This document shows, piece after piece, positions 34,722 to 45,030 of a DNA stretch of 64,000 nucleotides (its first letter is position 1; each line of letters starts with the position of its first letter). This DNA is from Gp6-AA40 sp963772955 (GTDB lineage: Bacteria; Acidobacteriota; Vicinamibacteria; Vicinamibacterales; UBA2999), in assembly GCA_963772955.1 (NCBI GenBank), contig CAVYZF010000011.1, forward strand, positions 434,001 through 498,000, given 5' to 3'. The position numbers were made by a program, and so were the translations under genes. Under the pieces are notes generated by a model. It had not been told where the DNA came from. It did not search any database and was given only the letters and a program-made list of their open reading frames with translations.

Positions 34722-35186
34722 CTACTTCGAGAGATCGGAGGTGATCGGCCCCTGAATCACGAACAGCGGCTTCTGCAACGCTCCCTTATAGAGGTTGAAG
34801 AAGTCGGTCCGCGCCATCGGGTCGGTCACGGTTTCGTAGACGAGGTTCGTGATCGAATAATCCGCGTCTTTGACGACGGGCGTGATGATGTGCAGATAGA
34901 GGGGGCTGCCATCGGGCTGGTTGGCGGAATTCTTAATGACCTTCCAGCCGGCAAGCTGCTGCTTGGCCTCTGGCTTCGGCGACTTGGCCAGCGCATCCTT
35001 CAGCGTCGCGATGACCTTTTCATAATCCGCTTCCTTGCCGGCGTTCACGACATAGGCCGCGATCACCACATCACCGGTGTAGGTCGTTTTCTGCGGCGCG
35101 TTCTGCGCCGACGCATGCTGCGAGAATGCCGGCAAAAGAAGAATCGCGCCAGCCAACAAGACTCCGGACAATCGTCGCATCTTCAA
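34722..35186 (-). CDS. Secreted protein, paralogue of the gene at 34057
   Basis: 154 residues with a signal peptide (LSGVLLAGAILLLPAFSQHASA). The mature domain (about 35-150) has DYEKVIATLKDALAKS, GWKVIKNSANQPDGSPLYL, TPVVKDADYSITNLVYETV and FFNLYKGALQ, matching the downstream paralogue. A strong terminator follows. The role is unknown; secretion and copy number suggest an envelope or extracellular function. Confidence 0.75.
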   Translation of the reverse strand: MKMRRLSGVLLAGAILLLPAFSQHASAQNAPQKTTYTGDVVIAAYVVNAGKEADYEKVIATLKDALAKSPKPEAKQQLAGWKVIKNSANQPDGSPLYLHIITPVVKDADYSITNLVYETVTDPMARTDFFNLYKGALQKPLFVIQGPITSDLSK

Positions 35187-35210
35187 GCCTCCTCGAAATG
35201 GCTGCCAATC

Positions 35211-36380
35211 CTAACGTACCGGCGGGCCTATGAAAATACTCATTACTTCGTTTGCAAGCAGCATCCCATCCCTCGTCAAGCGGATGGCGCCGCCATCATA
35301 GATCAACAATCGCTGCTCGACGAACGGACGAAGGTCTTCTCCGTAGCGGTCCCACACGTCAACGCCATAGCGCGCCCGGATCCCATCGAGATTGACGCCC
35401 CTCGTCAGACGTAATCCCGTGAAGACGGCGTCTTCAAATCGCTCCTGCCCGGTGAGCACGCGCCTTTCGGATTCTACGGACCTGTCCTCCGCGATCGCGG
35501 CGATGTAGTCTTCCGTCGAGGCGACGTTCTTCTCCCTGATACCCCTCCGCGTCGAGTGAGCGCCGCACCCGAATCCGAGCCACTCCCCATCGCTCCAGTA
35601 CTTGAGGTTATGGCGTGACTCGAGCCCCGCCTTCGAAACGTTCGAAATCTCATACTGAATGTACCCGGCGTCATCCAATCGGGACATCGCCCCCAGGTAC
35701 ATCTCCGCTGCGTCATCGTCTGGAGCCAGGGACCACTTCGAACGCGCCATCGCATCCCGCAATGGAGCGTTCGGGTAAATCTCCAGGAGATAGAGCGATG
35801 CATGGTCCGGGCCAAGGCCGATGAGCGCATCGACCGACGACAGCCATTGCTCGACCGACTGCTGCGGGAGCCACATCATCAGGTCGAGAGAGACGTTGCC
35901 GAAGCCCGCCTCTCGCGCCAGATCAAAGGCCTCACGCGCCCGCTCGGACGAATGCAGCCGGCTGAGACGCAGCAGTTCCTCGTCTCGAAATGATTGGACA
36001 CCGAAACTCAGACGGTTGACGCCCGCATCGCGAAACGCCCGCAACCGGTCGCGGGTGGCCGTCTCTGGATTGGCCTCGAGTGTGATCTCAGCGTCAGGGG
36101 TGAGAGCGAACGCGCTTCGGCAGGCGTCGATGATGCACCGCACTTCGGACGCCTCGAGCAACGACGGCGTGCCGCCCCCGAAGAAGATCGTATCCGCCGG
36201 CGATCCATCGCCTTTGTTCTTGATTTCGGTCAACAGTGCACTGACGTACCGCGTCTTCTGCGCCGCATCGAACAAGCCGCGGTTGAAGTTGCAGTAGTTG
36301 CAGATTGCCGAGCAGAAAGGGATGTGAACGTAAAGGCCGAGCACCCGCTCTACCGCGATCCGGCGCGGCCTCCTGGCCAC
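35211..36380 (-). CDS. hemW: Radical SAM heme chaperone HemW
   Basis: 389 residues. VHIPFCSAICNYCNF contains the CxxxCxxC cluster motif (C23, C27, C30), with F after it where coproporphyrinogen oxidase HemN has C. This favours HemW. IFFGGGTPSLL, EANPET, RLSFGVQSF and the C-terminal winged-helix HemW region (RYGVDVWDRYGEDLRPFVEQRLL) agree. It binds heme and delivers it to respiratory proteins. ATG 36380 overlaps the 3' end of the DnaC-like gene by 31 bp; GTG 36344 (reading MLGLYVHIPFC) would avoid this and is equally plausible. Confidence 0.9.
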   Translation of the reverse strand: MARRPRRIAVERVLGLYVHIPFCSAICNYCNFNRGLFDAAQKTRYVSALLTEIKNKGDGSPADTIFFGGGTPSLLEASEVRCIIDACRSAFALTPDAEITLEANPETATRDRLRAFRDAGVNRLSFGVQSFRDEELLRLSRLHSSERAREAFDLAREAGFGNVSLDLMMWLPQQSVEQWLSSVDALIGLGPDHASLYLLEIYPNAPLRDAMARSKWSLAPDDDAAEMYLGAMSRLDDAGYIQYEISNVSKAGLESRHNLKYWSDGEWLGFGCGAHSTRRGIREKNVASTEDYIAAIAEDRSVESERRVLTGQERFEDAVFTGLRLTRGVNLDGIRARYGVDVWDRYGEDLRPFVEQRLLIYDGGAIRLTRDGMLLANEVMSIFIGPPVR

Positions 36381-37213
36381 TTCAAGTCGGCCTTGCCGTC
36401 GTTCTCGCGCTTCCTGAGCTGCGCCTTGGCCTGACTGCTGGCCTTCGGCGGCAACCCTGACCCGCGGCGGTTCTTGGTCGACGCGGGCGAAGTCTTCTGC
36501 CAGTGTTCGATGTCCTCGGGCGTTGGGTATCGCCCGACATCGCGCGCGTCAACGGAGTCGATGGGCATCCAATCGCACATTTCTTTCAGGCGCGATCGGT
36601 GCGTAGGCCAAGCTGGAAAATAAACGACCCCGGCTCGGTGCTCTCTACATCCTGGAGATTCGTCGTGATGACCGTCAGCCGACGCTCGCTATAGCGAGTG
36701 TTGATAACCAGGCCGATCGTCTCATCGACCCACTCGGACTTCTTTTCGAGACGCCAAGTCGTCCAGCACGAGAAGTTCAGCTTCCAGAACCGGCTTGAGC
36801 ACGTCGAGCTCCGTCATCTCCGTCGAGTCTCGGTACGTGTCGCGAACCAGCTTCAACAGCTCTCGCACTTCGTAGAAGACCGCGCGTGCGCCCTTGCGGA
36901 TGATTGCCTCTCGCATCAGCGCTACGGCCAGGTGCGTCTTCCCGACGCCTGCATCTCCGTAGAAGAGTAACCCCTTTTCGACGACGGGAAATTGCTCGAC
37001 CAGACGCACAGCTTTCTGATGTGCGGCGCGTTGCGTGTCGGTGTGGATCTCGAAGTTACTGAGCTCGCAGTGCGCGTAGCGGCGAGGGATGCGGGCGTTC
37101 TTCATCAGTGACTGCGAGAACCGTTGCTGCCAGCACTCGCATCGGGCCACTCGAGAGACACCGTCGATCGTGATCGTCTTCCAGCCAGTGTCTTCGCAGA
37201 TGGCACAGGTCAC
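36350..37213 (-). pseudogene. DnaC/IstB-like ATPase interrupted by a +1 frameshift
   Basis: The 5' part (37213 to about 36746) encodes an N-terminal Cys cluster (C3, C6, C25, C27), Walker A GDAGVGKTH (86-94) and Walker B LLVLDDL. The frame then runs into a TGA at 36724-36722 after 163 residues. The next frame, starting around the AAAAGAAG run (plus 36739-36748), continues the same protein: SEWVDETIGLVINTRYSERR, TVITTN, EMCDWM..., ending at 36350. Removing one base restores a single protein of about 285 residues. DnaC-like ATPases load the replicative helicase. It is a recent pseudogene, a frameshifted gene that still works by slippage, or a sequencing error. Confidence 0.8.
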
Positions 37214-37365
37214 GCGTCATGGTAACTCGGATCGTGCACTAACGATCACGTCAGCGTGAACAGAATTTGTACGGTCGGATGACAGAACAGTTCGCGCTCG
37301 TGCATCGAACATGCGAATTGCGCGGAAGGTTGTGTGGCACGCACGTTGCCCGCAGTGCTGGGCAC

Positions 37366-38427
37366 ATGTTCCGGAAGATGCGTGTCTCTCATCGTGTCGT
37401 TGCGACGGCTGCGACTGTCGTCGCGCTGGCGATCACGCTAATTGCGGCGGCGACGCTCGGTGGCGCGCTTCCCGCGCCGCTGCCGCTCTTCCCCGCTGAC
37501 AACTGGTGGAACGTCGACGTCTCCGCTGCGCCAGTGGACGCTGCATCGAACGCGTACATCACCTTCATCAACAACGGAGGGACGCGGCGGCTGCATCCCG
37601 ACTTCGGAGGTGAGGCCTCACCGGGCAGCGTGAGCATCTACGGGTTTCCCTACGTCGTTGTCGATGGCACGCAGCCGAAGCGCACAGTGCGGTTCCAGTA
37701 CTCGGACGAAAGCGACGGCGTTGACCACACCACCGATCAGAGCATTCCCTTCTATCCAATCCCTGATGAGGCCATCACCCAGGCGCACTGGGTCGAAGGC
37801 GGCGAGCCTGGCAACGTCGATCGACGCTCGTCGGCCGATCGTCACCTGCTTATCGTCGATCGAGACAACCGTCATCTCTACGAGCTGTATAACGTGTTCT
37901 ACGACGGCTCTCAGTGGCACGCGGGATCGGGCGCGTTCTTCGATCTGACTGCCAACGGACGGCGCCCCGATGGCTGGACATCTGCGGACGCGGCCGGGCT
38001 CGCGATCCTCCCGGGCCTCGTGCGCTATGACGAAGTTTTCGGACCGAGCGAGATCAATCACGCCTTCCGCGTGACCGTCCGCTCGACGAATGGCTATGTC
38101 TTTCCCGGGTCGCATCGCGCGGGATCGACCGCCGGCGCGCTTCCGATGGGCGCCCGCCTCAGGCTCAAGTCCAACGTGAATCTGTCGTCGTTCCCCGCGG
38201 AAGCGCAGAAGATCTTCCGCGCCATGCAGCGGTACGGGCTGATCGTGGCCGACAACGGATCGGACATGTACATCAGCGGGACGTTTGACGCGCGGTGGAA
38301 CAACGGGGTGCTGAACCCTGCGTTCAGTGGCTTGAACGCCAGCAATTTCGAGGTCGTTGAACTCGGCTGGCGGCCCGCAGGCGGAGCGGTGCCAAGGCCC
38401 GTGCAGAACCTTCGAATCATCCCCTGA
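37366..38427 (+). CDS. Secreted protein of unknown function
   Basis: About 353 residues. ATG 37366 or 37378 begins a signal peptide (VATAATVVALAITLIAAAT); the frame is open to 37267. The mature protein has LFPADNWWNVDVSAAPVD, LHPDFGG, HLLIVDRDNRHLYELYN, GWTSADAAGLAILPGLVRYDEV, PMGARLRLK and DNGSDMYISGT. I have seen this pattern in uncharacterised secreted proteins of actinobacteria and acidobacteria but know no named family. The internal DRDNRHLYELYN block has the look of an L,D-transpeptidase-like or beta-sandwich domain; no catalytic Cys is present, so no activity is proposed. It is divergent from the DnaC-like gene. Confidence 0.72.
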   Translation: MFRKMRVSHRVVATAATVVALAITLIAAATLGGALPAPLPLFPADNWWNVDVSAAPVDAASNAYITFINNGGTRRLHPDFGGEASPGSVSIYGFPYVVVDGTQPKRTVRFQYSDESDGVDHTTDQSIPFYPIPDEAITQAHWVEGGEPGNVDRRSSADRHLLIVDRDNRHLYELYNVFYDGSQWHAGSGAFFDLTANGRRPDGWTSADAAGLAILPGLVRYDEVFGPSEINHAFRVTVRSTNGYVFPGSHRAGSTAGALPMGARLRLKSNVNLSSFPAEAQKIFRAMQRYGLIVADNGSDMYISGTFDARWNNGVLNPAFSGLNASNFEVVELGWRPAGGAVPRPVQNLRIIP

Positions 38428-38428
38428 T

Positions 38429-38878
38429 TCAGGTGTTGGTCTTCCGCTTCGGCTTGTCGGCTTCGACCTCAGGACTTTCGGCCGGCGGCGGCGAGTGTCG
38501 CACGAGATCGGTCGGCGCCGACTTGACCATTGCCGTCCCGAGGCGCTGCTCCCAGTCATCCATTCCGCGCGCCATCTCACGCTTCACGTAATCCATGAAC
38601 TGATTCACCTCGGTCTGCATCAGGTCAATCTTGCGACGCAGGTTGAGGATGATTTCGACGCCGGCCAGGTTCACGCCGAGGTCGCGCGTCAGCGTGAGGA
38701 TCGTCTCGAGCTGCTCGAGATCCTCTTCGGAGTAGAGCCGGGTATTCCCGTCCGTGCGCGACGGCTTCAACAGTCCTTCCCGCTCGTAGAGACGCAGTGT
38801 CTGCGGATGGATGTCGTACTTCTGCGACACCGCGCTGATCATGAAGTACGCCTTCCCGCGCTCTCCCCGCTTGGCCAT
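38429..38878 (-). CDS. hspR: MerR-family regulator HspR
   Basis: 149 residues. The MerR helix-turn-helix (FMISAVSQKYDIHPQTLRLYEREGLL by position 12-37), NTRLYSEEDLEQLETI and the HspR-type LGVNLAGVEIILNLRRKI identify HspR, the repressor of the dnaK heat-shock operon in actinobacteria and others. It is the last gene after dnaJ, 5 bp downstream, which allows feedback on the operon it controls. A charged, low-complexity tail (about 115-149) is longer than usual. The candidate target is the palindrome overlapping the dnaK promoter. Confidence 0.9.
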   Translation of the reverse strand: MAKRGERGKAYFMISAVSQKYDIHPQTLRLYEREGLLKPSRTDGNTRLYSEEDLEQLETILTLTRDLGVNLAGVEIILNLRRKIDLMQTEVNQFMDYVKREMARGMDDWEQRLGTAMVKSAPTDLVRHSPPPAESPEVEADKPKRKTNT

Positions 38879-38883
38879 CGTCG

Positions 38884-39954
38884 CTACTCCCGCACGGGTT
38901 CCACGTTGATCCGGCCGAACTCACGAAGCAGCTCCTTCGAGCGCTCGTCGAGCAGCTTCGGCAACATGATTCGCACTTCGACGATCAGATCGCCCCGTTG
39001 TCCGTTTCGCGTCGACGGCGCGCCGTGGCCTCTCAGGCGAAACCGCTGCCCGCTCTGAGTGCCGGGTGGAATGCGCAGGCGCGCAGCGCCGTCGAGCGTC
39101 TGAAGGTCTACTTTCGCGCCCAGCGCAGCCTCGTGAACTGCCACGTTGACGGCCATCAGGAGATCATCGCCGTCCCGCCGGAAGACGGGATGCACGCCAA
39201 CCCTGACGGTGGCGTATAAATCACCGGCCTGACCACCGCTGACGCCAACGTTACCTTTTCCCGGCACGCGAAGCCGATCTCCGTCGGCGACCCCGGGGGG
39301 GATGCGGACCGAGACCGTCTCGCTTCGTGTTTCCTGCCCACTGCCCGCGCACGGCTCGCACGGACGCGGCCGCTGGTGACCGGTTCCACTGCACGCGCCG
39401 CAACTGCGGGAGAAGATCATGTGCCCCCGCACGGATCGCACGGCACCCGTGCCCTGGCACAAATGACATGGGCCCGCGCTCGACCTCGTTCGCCCGCTGC
39501 CCGCGCAGTGGCGACAATGATCGCGACGAGTCACGGTCATCACCCGTTGCCCCCCTGCGAGCGCTTCCTCGAACGTGACCTGCATCTCGACATGGAGATC
39601 GGCTCCTCGCTGTGACGTCGACTGTCGTGCCCCGCGTTCCGTGAGCACCTCCGCGAACAGATCGCCAAAGGTCGCCGAGTAGTCGACTCCGCGCGTCGAG
39701 AAGTCGAAGCCCTCGAACCCGCTCGCCTGCTGGCTGCCATCCACACTCATCGGATGCCCAGCGTCGTACCGCGATCGGCGACTTGGATCGATCAGCGTCT
39801 GGTACGCCTCCAGGATCTGGCGGAACCTGGCGGCCGCCGTCTGATCGCCCGGATTGATATCCGGGTGAAACCGACGCGCAAGGCGACGGTACGCCCGCTT
39901 GATCTCGGACTCCGTCGCGCCTTGCTGCACGCCCAGCACTATGTACAAATCCAT
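38884..39954 (-). CDS. dnaJ: Chaperone protein DnaJ
   Basis: 356 residues. The J domain (1-65) holds HPD at 30-32, and its start MDLYIVLGV replaces the usual DYYEVLGV. A Gly-poor linker is followed by the zinc region with four CxxCxGxG-type repeats (CRHCAGSG, CHLCQGTG, CGACSGTG, CEPCAGSG) and C-terminal substrate-binding domains. It stimulates DnaK ATPase and presents substrates. The shorter Gly/Phe linker makes it a compact type I J protein. The 153-bp spacer to dnaK is a long inverted word repeat. Confidence 0.93.
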   Translation of the reverse strand: MDLYIVLGVQQGATESEIKRAYRRLARRFHPDINPGDQTAAARFRQILEAYQTLIDPSRRSRYDAGHPMSVDGSQQASGFEGFDFSTRGVDYSATFGDLFAEVLTERGARQSTSQRGADLHVEMQVTFEEALAGGQRVMTVTRRDHCRHCAGSGRTRSSAGPCHLCQGTGAVRSVRGHMIFSRSCGACSGTGHQRPRPCEPCAGSGQETRSETVSVRIPPGVADGDRLRVPGKGNVGVSGGQAGDLYATVRVGVHPVFRRDGDDLLMAVNVAVHEAALGAKVDLQTLDGAARLRIPPGTQSGQRFRLRGHGAPSTRNGQRGDLIVEVRIMLPKLLDERSKELLREFGRINVEPVRE

Positions 39955-39955
39955 T

Positions 39956-40105
39956 CTTGATTCTTCGATTTTTGATTAAGGATTCGTTGTTGATTGGTGA
40001 TTGATGATTGACGATTGAGCCCGTTCGCTCCCTCAATCAATCACCAATCGACAATCGACAATCACCAACGAATCAACAATCAAAGATCATCCATTCAACA
40101 ATCGG
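39956..40105. repeat. Long inverted word repeat (GATTG / CAATC) between dnaK and dnaJ
   Basis: The left arm 39956-40018 (words GATTGGTGATTGATGATTG) and right arm 40032-40105 (CAATCACCAATCGACAATC) are complementary over about 60 bp with a 13-bp loop. The right arm ends 2 bp before the dnaK stop (40110-40108), the left arm 1 bp before the dnaJ ATG. The RNA could fold into a hairpin that covers the dnaJ ribosome site. Confidence 0.85.
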
Positions 40106-40107
40106 AT

Positions 40108-42033
<1,926 letters not shown>

Positions 42034-42069
42034 GTCTCTCGCGTCCCTTTCGCTGACGGCTTTAGCTCG

Positions 42070-42103
42070 CACTCATTATTAAATCTGAGTGTTTGACTGT
42101 CAA
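42070..42103 (-). promoter_or_regulatory. dnaK promoter with overlapping palindromic operator candidate
   Basis: On the minus strand a perfect -35 TTGACA (42103-42098), a 17-bp spacer and -10 AATAAT (42080-42075) precede dnaK. The inverted repeat CACTCA-N10-TGAGTG (42070-42091) covers the -10. Its half-sites are those of HspR HAIR sites (TGAGT/ACTCA), but in the opposite order. Confidence 0.7.
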
Positions 42104-42197
42104 TTTCAGCCGTATCCCGCTTCACTCAAACCACCTTAAAGCACGGTCCGCAAACGATTTCTGCGTATACTGTTGAAAGCGGCCGATAACAACCGAC

Positions 42198-44564
42198 GTG
42201 ATTGAATCCAGCAGTTCGCCCGTCAAGCCTGGCACCAGAGTCGTCATCCGGTTCGCGCGGCGAGCCGGCCTTCTGGCTCTGTTCATCGTGGCTGCCCTGC
42301 TCGGCACGCTCGGCGGACTCGTCTTCGTCTACGCGGACGACGTCGCCGCGATCAGCGCACTCGACGACTACAAGCCAAGCACGATCACGCGACTCATGGC
42401 CGCCGATGGGCAGCAGATCGGCGAGTTCGCCACCGAACGCCGCGTCGTCATCCGCTACGAAGACATCGCGCCGGCACTGCGGCAAGCCATCATCGCCAGC
42501 GAGGACGCGGAATTCGAGAGCCACTTCGGGATCAGCGTCTCGCGTCTGCTGGTGACGGCGATTCGCGACCTCGGCACCGGGCATCGCATGCGGGGCGCGA
42601 GCACGATCACGCAGCAGGTCGCGAGGATGCTCTTTCTCCAGGACTACATGCGCGGCGGCGTCTTCGCGAGGTCCGGAACTGAAGGCCTCGAGCGCAAGCT
42701 CAAAGAGTGGATCATCTCGTTTCAGCTCGAGAAGCGTTACACGAAGCACGAGATTCTCGCCTTCTACGCCAACCATGTCCCGCTCGACCACGGCGCGTAC
42801 GGAGTGGAAGCCGCTTCGCGCATGTACTTCGACAAATCCGCGAAGGATCTGTCGCTCGAAGAGGCGGCGTCGATCGTGGCGATCATCCCGACGCCCTCGC
42901 GCCTGAGCCCCTTCCGCAATCCCGAGCAGAACATCAATCGCCGGAACAACTACGTCCTCCGGCGCATGGCCGAAGAGGGATACATCACCACGGCGGAAGC
43001 TGGCGAGGCCGCGAAGCGTCCACTCGTTCTTCAGGGACAGCCGGCTGCCGCCGCGTCGATCGCGCCCTACTTCGTCGAAGAGATTCGCAAGGTGCTCGAG
43101 CAGAAGTACGGCGCGGACGCGCTGTACCAGACAGGTCTTCGCGTACAGACAACGCTCGACGCCAGGCTCCAGGAGGCAGCGAACGTTGCACTCGATCGCG
43201 GACTGAGGCGACTCGACAAACGTCGCACCGGCTATCGCAAGGCCACACGCAACCTGGTCGCGGACCGCAAGAACATCGAGTCGTTCAAGGACGAGCGCTG
43301 GTCACAGGCGATCCTCGCGGGCGACATCGTTCCAGCCGTGGTGACGTACGTGCCCGAACCCAAGGAGAAGGGCAACGCGCGCGTGCGGATCGCGAGCCAC
43401 GAAGTGGAGCTTCCGCCGTCGGCGTTTCAGTGGACGCGGCGCACGTCACCTTCGACGCTCTTCAAGGTCGGCGACGTGATCGAGGTCGAGGTCCGCAAGC
43501 TCGATGGCAACGTTCCTACTGAGCTCGGCCTCGAACAGCCACCGCTCGTCCAGGGGGCGGTCCTCGCGATCGACAACGAGACCGGCCAGATACGCGCCAT
43601 GGTTGGTGGCCTCGACTTCACGCGCAGCAAGTTCAATCGCGCGACGCAGGCCAAGCGGCAGGTCGGCTCGCTCTTCAAGCCAATCGTCTACACGGCCGCA
43701 ATCGATCGCGGCTTCACGCCAGTCTCGATTTTCATCGACGAGCCTGTGTCGTACGAGCCCGGGCCCAATCAGCCGCCGTATGAGCCGCTGAACTACGACC
43801 GGAAGTTCGAAGGACCAGTCACCCTGAGGCACGCGCTGGAAGATTCACGCAACATCCCCGCGGTGAAAGCGATGGCGGAGATCGGACCGCCCTCGGTCAT
43901 TCGCTACGCCAAGCAGTTCGGCTTCAAGGGCGATTACCAGCCGTTCCTCTCGCTCGCGCTCGGTGCGGCGGAAGCGACGCTGGTCGAGGTCACGAGCGCA
44001 TACTCCGCTTTCCCCAACCGCGGCGTCCGCATGGAGCCCTACTCCATCGTCTCGATCTCCGACCGTGAGGGTAACGTCCTCGAGGAGACGCGGCCGAACG
44101 GCCACGAGGCGATCAGAGCCGACACCGCGTTCGTGATGACAAACCTGCTTCGCGGTGTCGTGGTTCGCGGAACCGGCGAGGCGGCAAAGGCACTCGACTG
44201 GCCGCTCGCGGGAAAGACCGGAACAATGGACGAATACACCGATGCGTGGTTCGTCGGTTTCGATCCCAAGATGACGATCGGTGTGTGGGTGGGCTACGAC
44301 GAGAAGAAGCCGCTCGGCAACGGTGAGACAGGCGCGCAGGCGGCACTGCCCATCTGGATGGATGTGATGCGCGCGTACATCGACGCGGACGCCGACCGCA
44401 ACGCGCCCCCCACATTTGAAGCGCCAGGCAACATCGTGTTCGTGAACCTTGACTCGGGCCTTCCCGAAGCGTTCATCAACGGGACACAACCCGCCGGACT
44501 GATCCCCGCCGACCTGCCGGCGCCGCCACCCCCTGCAGCAGCTGCGCCGCCAGCCGTCGAGTGA
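42198..44564 (+). CDS. Class A penicillin-binding protein 1A
   Basis: 788 residues, GTG start. A transmembrane anchor (about 24-45) precedes a GT51 glycosyltransferase domain (E102 in SEDAEFESHFG, GASTITQQVARMLF, KEWIISFQLEKRYTKHEILAFYAN). The transpeptidase domain has SLFK (catalytic Ser 491), SRN as the SxN motif and KTGT near residue 671. It polymerises and cross-links peptidoglycan. A tail of Pro/Ala closes it. It is divergent from dnaK across 164 bp and ends flush with the convergent small membrane gene. Confidence 0.94.
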   Translation: MIESSSSPVKPGTRVVIRFARRAGLLALFIVAALLGTLGGLVFVYADDVAAISALDDYKPSTITRLMAADGQQIGEFATERRVVIRYEDIAPALRQAIIASEDAEFESHFGISVSRLLVTAIRDLGTGHRMRGASTITQQVARMLFLQDYMRGGVFARSGTEGLERKLKEWIISFQLEKRYTKHEILAFYANHVPLDHGAYGVEAASRMYFDKSAKDLSLEEAASIVAIIPTPSRLSPFRNPEQNINRRNNYVLRRMAEEGYITTAEAGEAAKRPLVLQGQPAAAASIAPYFVEEIRKVLEQKYGADALYQTGLRVQTTLDARLQEAANVALDRGLRRLDKRRTGYRKATRNLVADRKNIESFKDERWSQAILAGDIVPAVVTYVPEPKEKGNARVRIASHEVELPPSAFQWTRRTSPSTLFKVGDVIEVEVRKLDGNVPTELGLEQPPLVQGAVLAIDNETGQIRAMVGGLDFTRSKFNRATQAKRQVGSLFKPIVYTAAIDRGFTPVSIFIDEPVSYEPGPNQPPYEPLNYDRKFEGPVTLRHALEDSRNIPAVKAMAEIGPPSVIRYAKQFGFKGDYQPFLSLALGAAEATLVEVTSAYSAFPNRGVRMEPYSIVSISDREGNVLEETRPNGHEAIRADTAFVMTNLLRGVVVRGTGEAAKALDWPLAGKTGTMDEYTDAWFVGFDPKMTIGVWVGYDEKKPLGNGETGAQAALPIWMDVMRAYIDADADRNAPPTFEAPGNIVFVNLDSGLPEAFINGTQPAGLIPADLPAPPPPAAAAPPAVE

Positions 44565-44783
44565 TCAAATGTGGGTGGGATGACGTTTGCGCCAGATCAC
44601 GTACCCTTCGTACCCCGCCAAACTGATAACAGCAAGGACAACAACGAAGGCAAGCACCTGAAGCGGATAGAAAAATGCAGCCATGATGAGTGGCACGGCC
44701 AGCAGCCCATCCATCATCAGCAGAGCAAAACCACCGTCATAACTCACCAGGTCGTTCCAGTAACGACGAAGGAGTGTGATCAT
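44565..44783 (-). CDS. Small two-helix membrane protein
   Basis: 72 residues with a strong ribosome site (GGGAGG, 6 nt before ATG). Two hydrophobic helices (about 18-36 and 40-58) are followed by a basic end, YVIWRKRHPTHI. I do not recognise it. The good ribosome site, clean topology and convergent position right against the PBP stop support a real gene. Confidence 0.68.
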   Translation of the reverse strand: MITLLRRYWNDLVSYDGGFALLMMDGLLAVPLIMAAFFYPLQVLAFVVVLAVISLAGYEGYVIWRKRHPTHI

Positions 44784-45030
44784 CGGGGACCTCCCTTCGC
44801 GGCCACCGGCCCGTTCGGAGGTGTCAGGGTGAGGCGGTGTGCCTCAGGCTGGCAGATCTGGACGCGCCGGCTGAAGTAGTCACTGGCTCGCCCTTGACAT
44901 CCCAGCGAGGCCCGCGACTACTTCCAGTTTCTCTTCGGCGCGCTTCGCGCGCCTACATGCGACGCTGCAAACGCAGTTAAGCGCACTATACGACCGTGCG
45001 ACCAGGTTAGCAAGCGGGGTTCAGTCCGGC
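44784..45030. other. Intergenic region with two hairpins
   Basis: No gene seen. GAAGTAGTC (44873-44881) and GACTACTTC (44916-44924) form an inverted repeat around a TTGACA, and GGCGCGC-TTC-GCGCGCC (44937-44953) is a perfect hairpin. Either could end transcription from prfB or control the small membrane gene. Confidence 0.5.

Noticed and set aside
42198..42555. Second, shorter frame inside the PBP start region
   Set aside because: Ser/Arg-rich shadow of the PBP gene, which has all class A motifs in its own frame.
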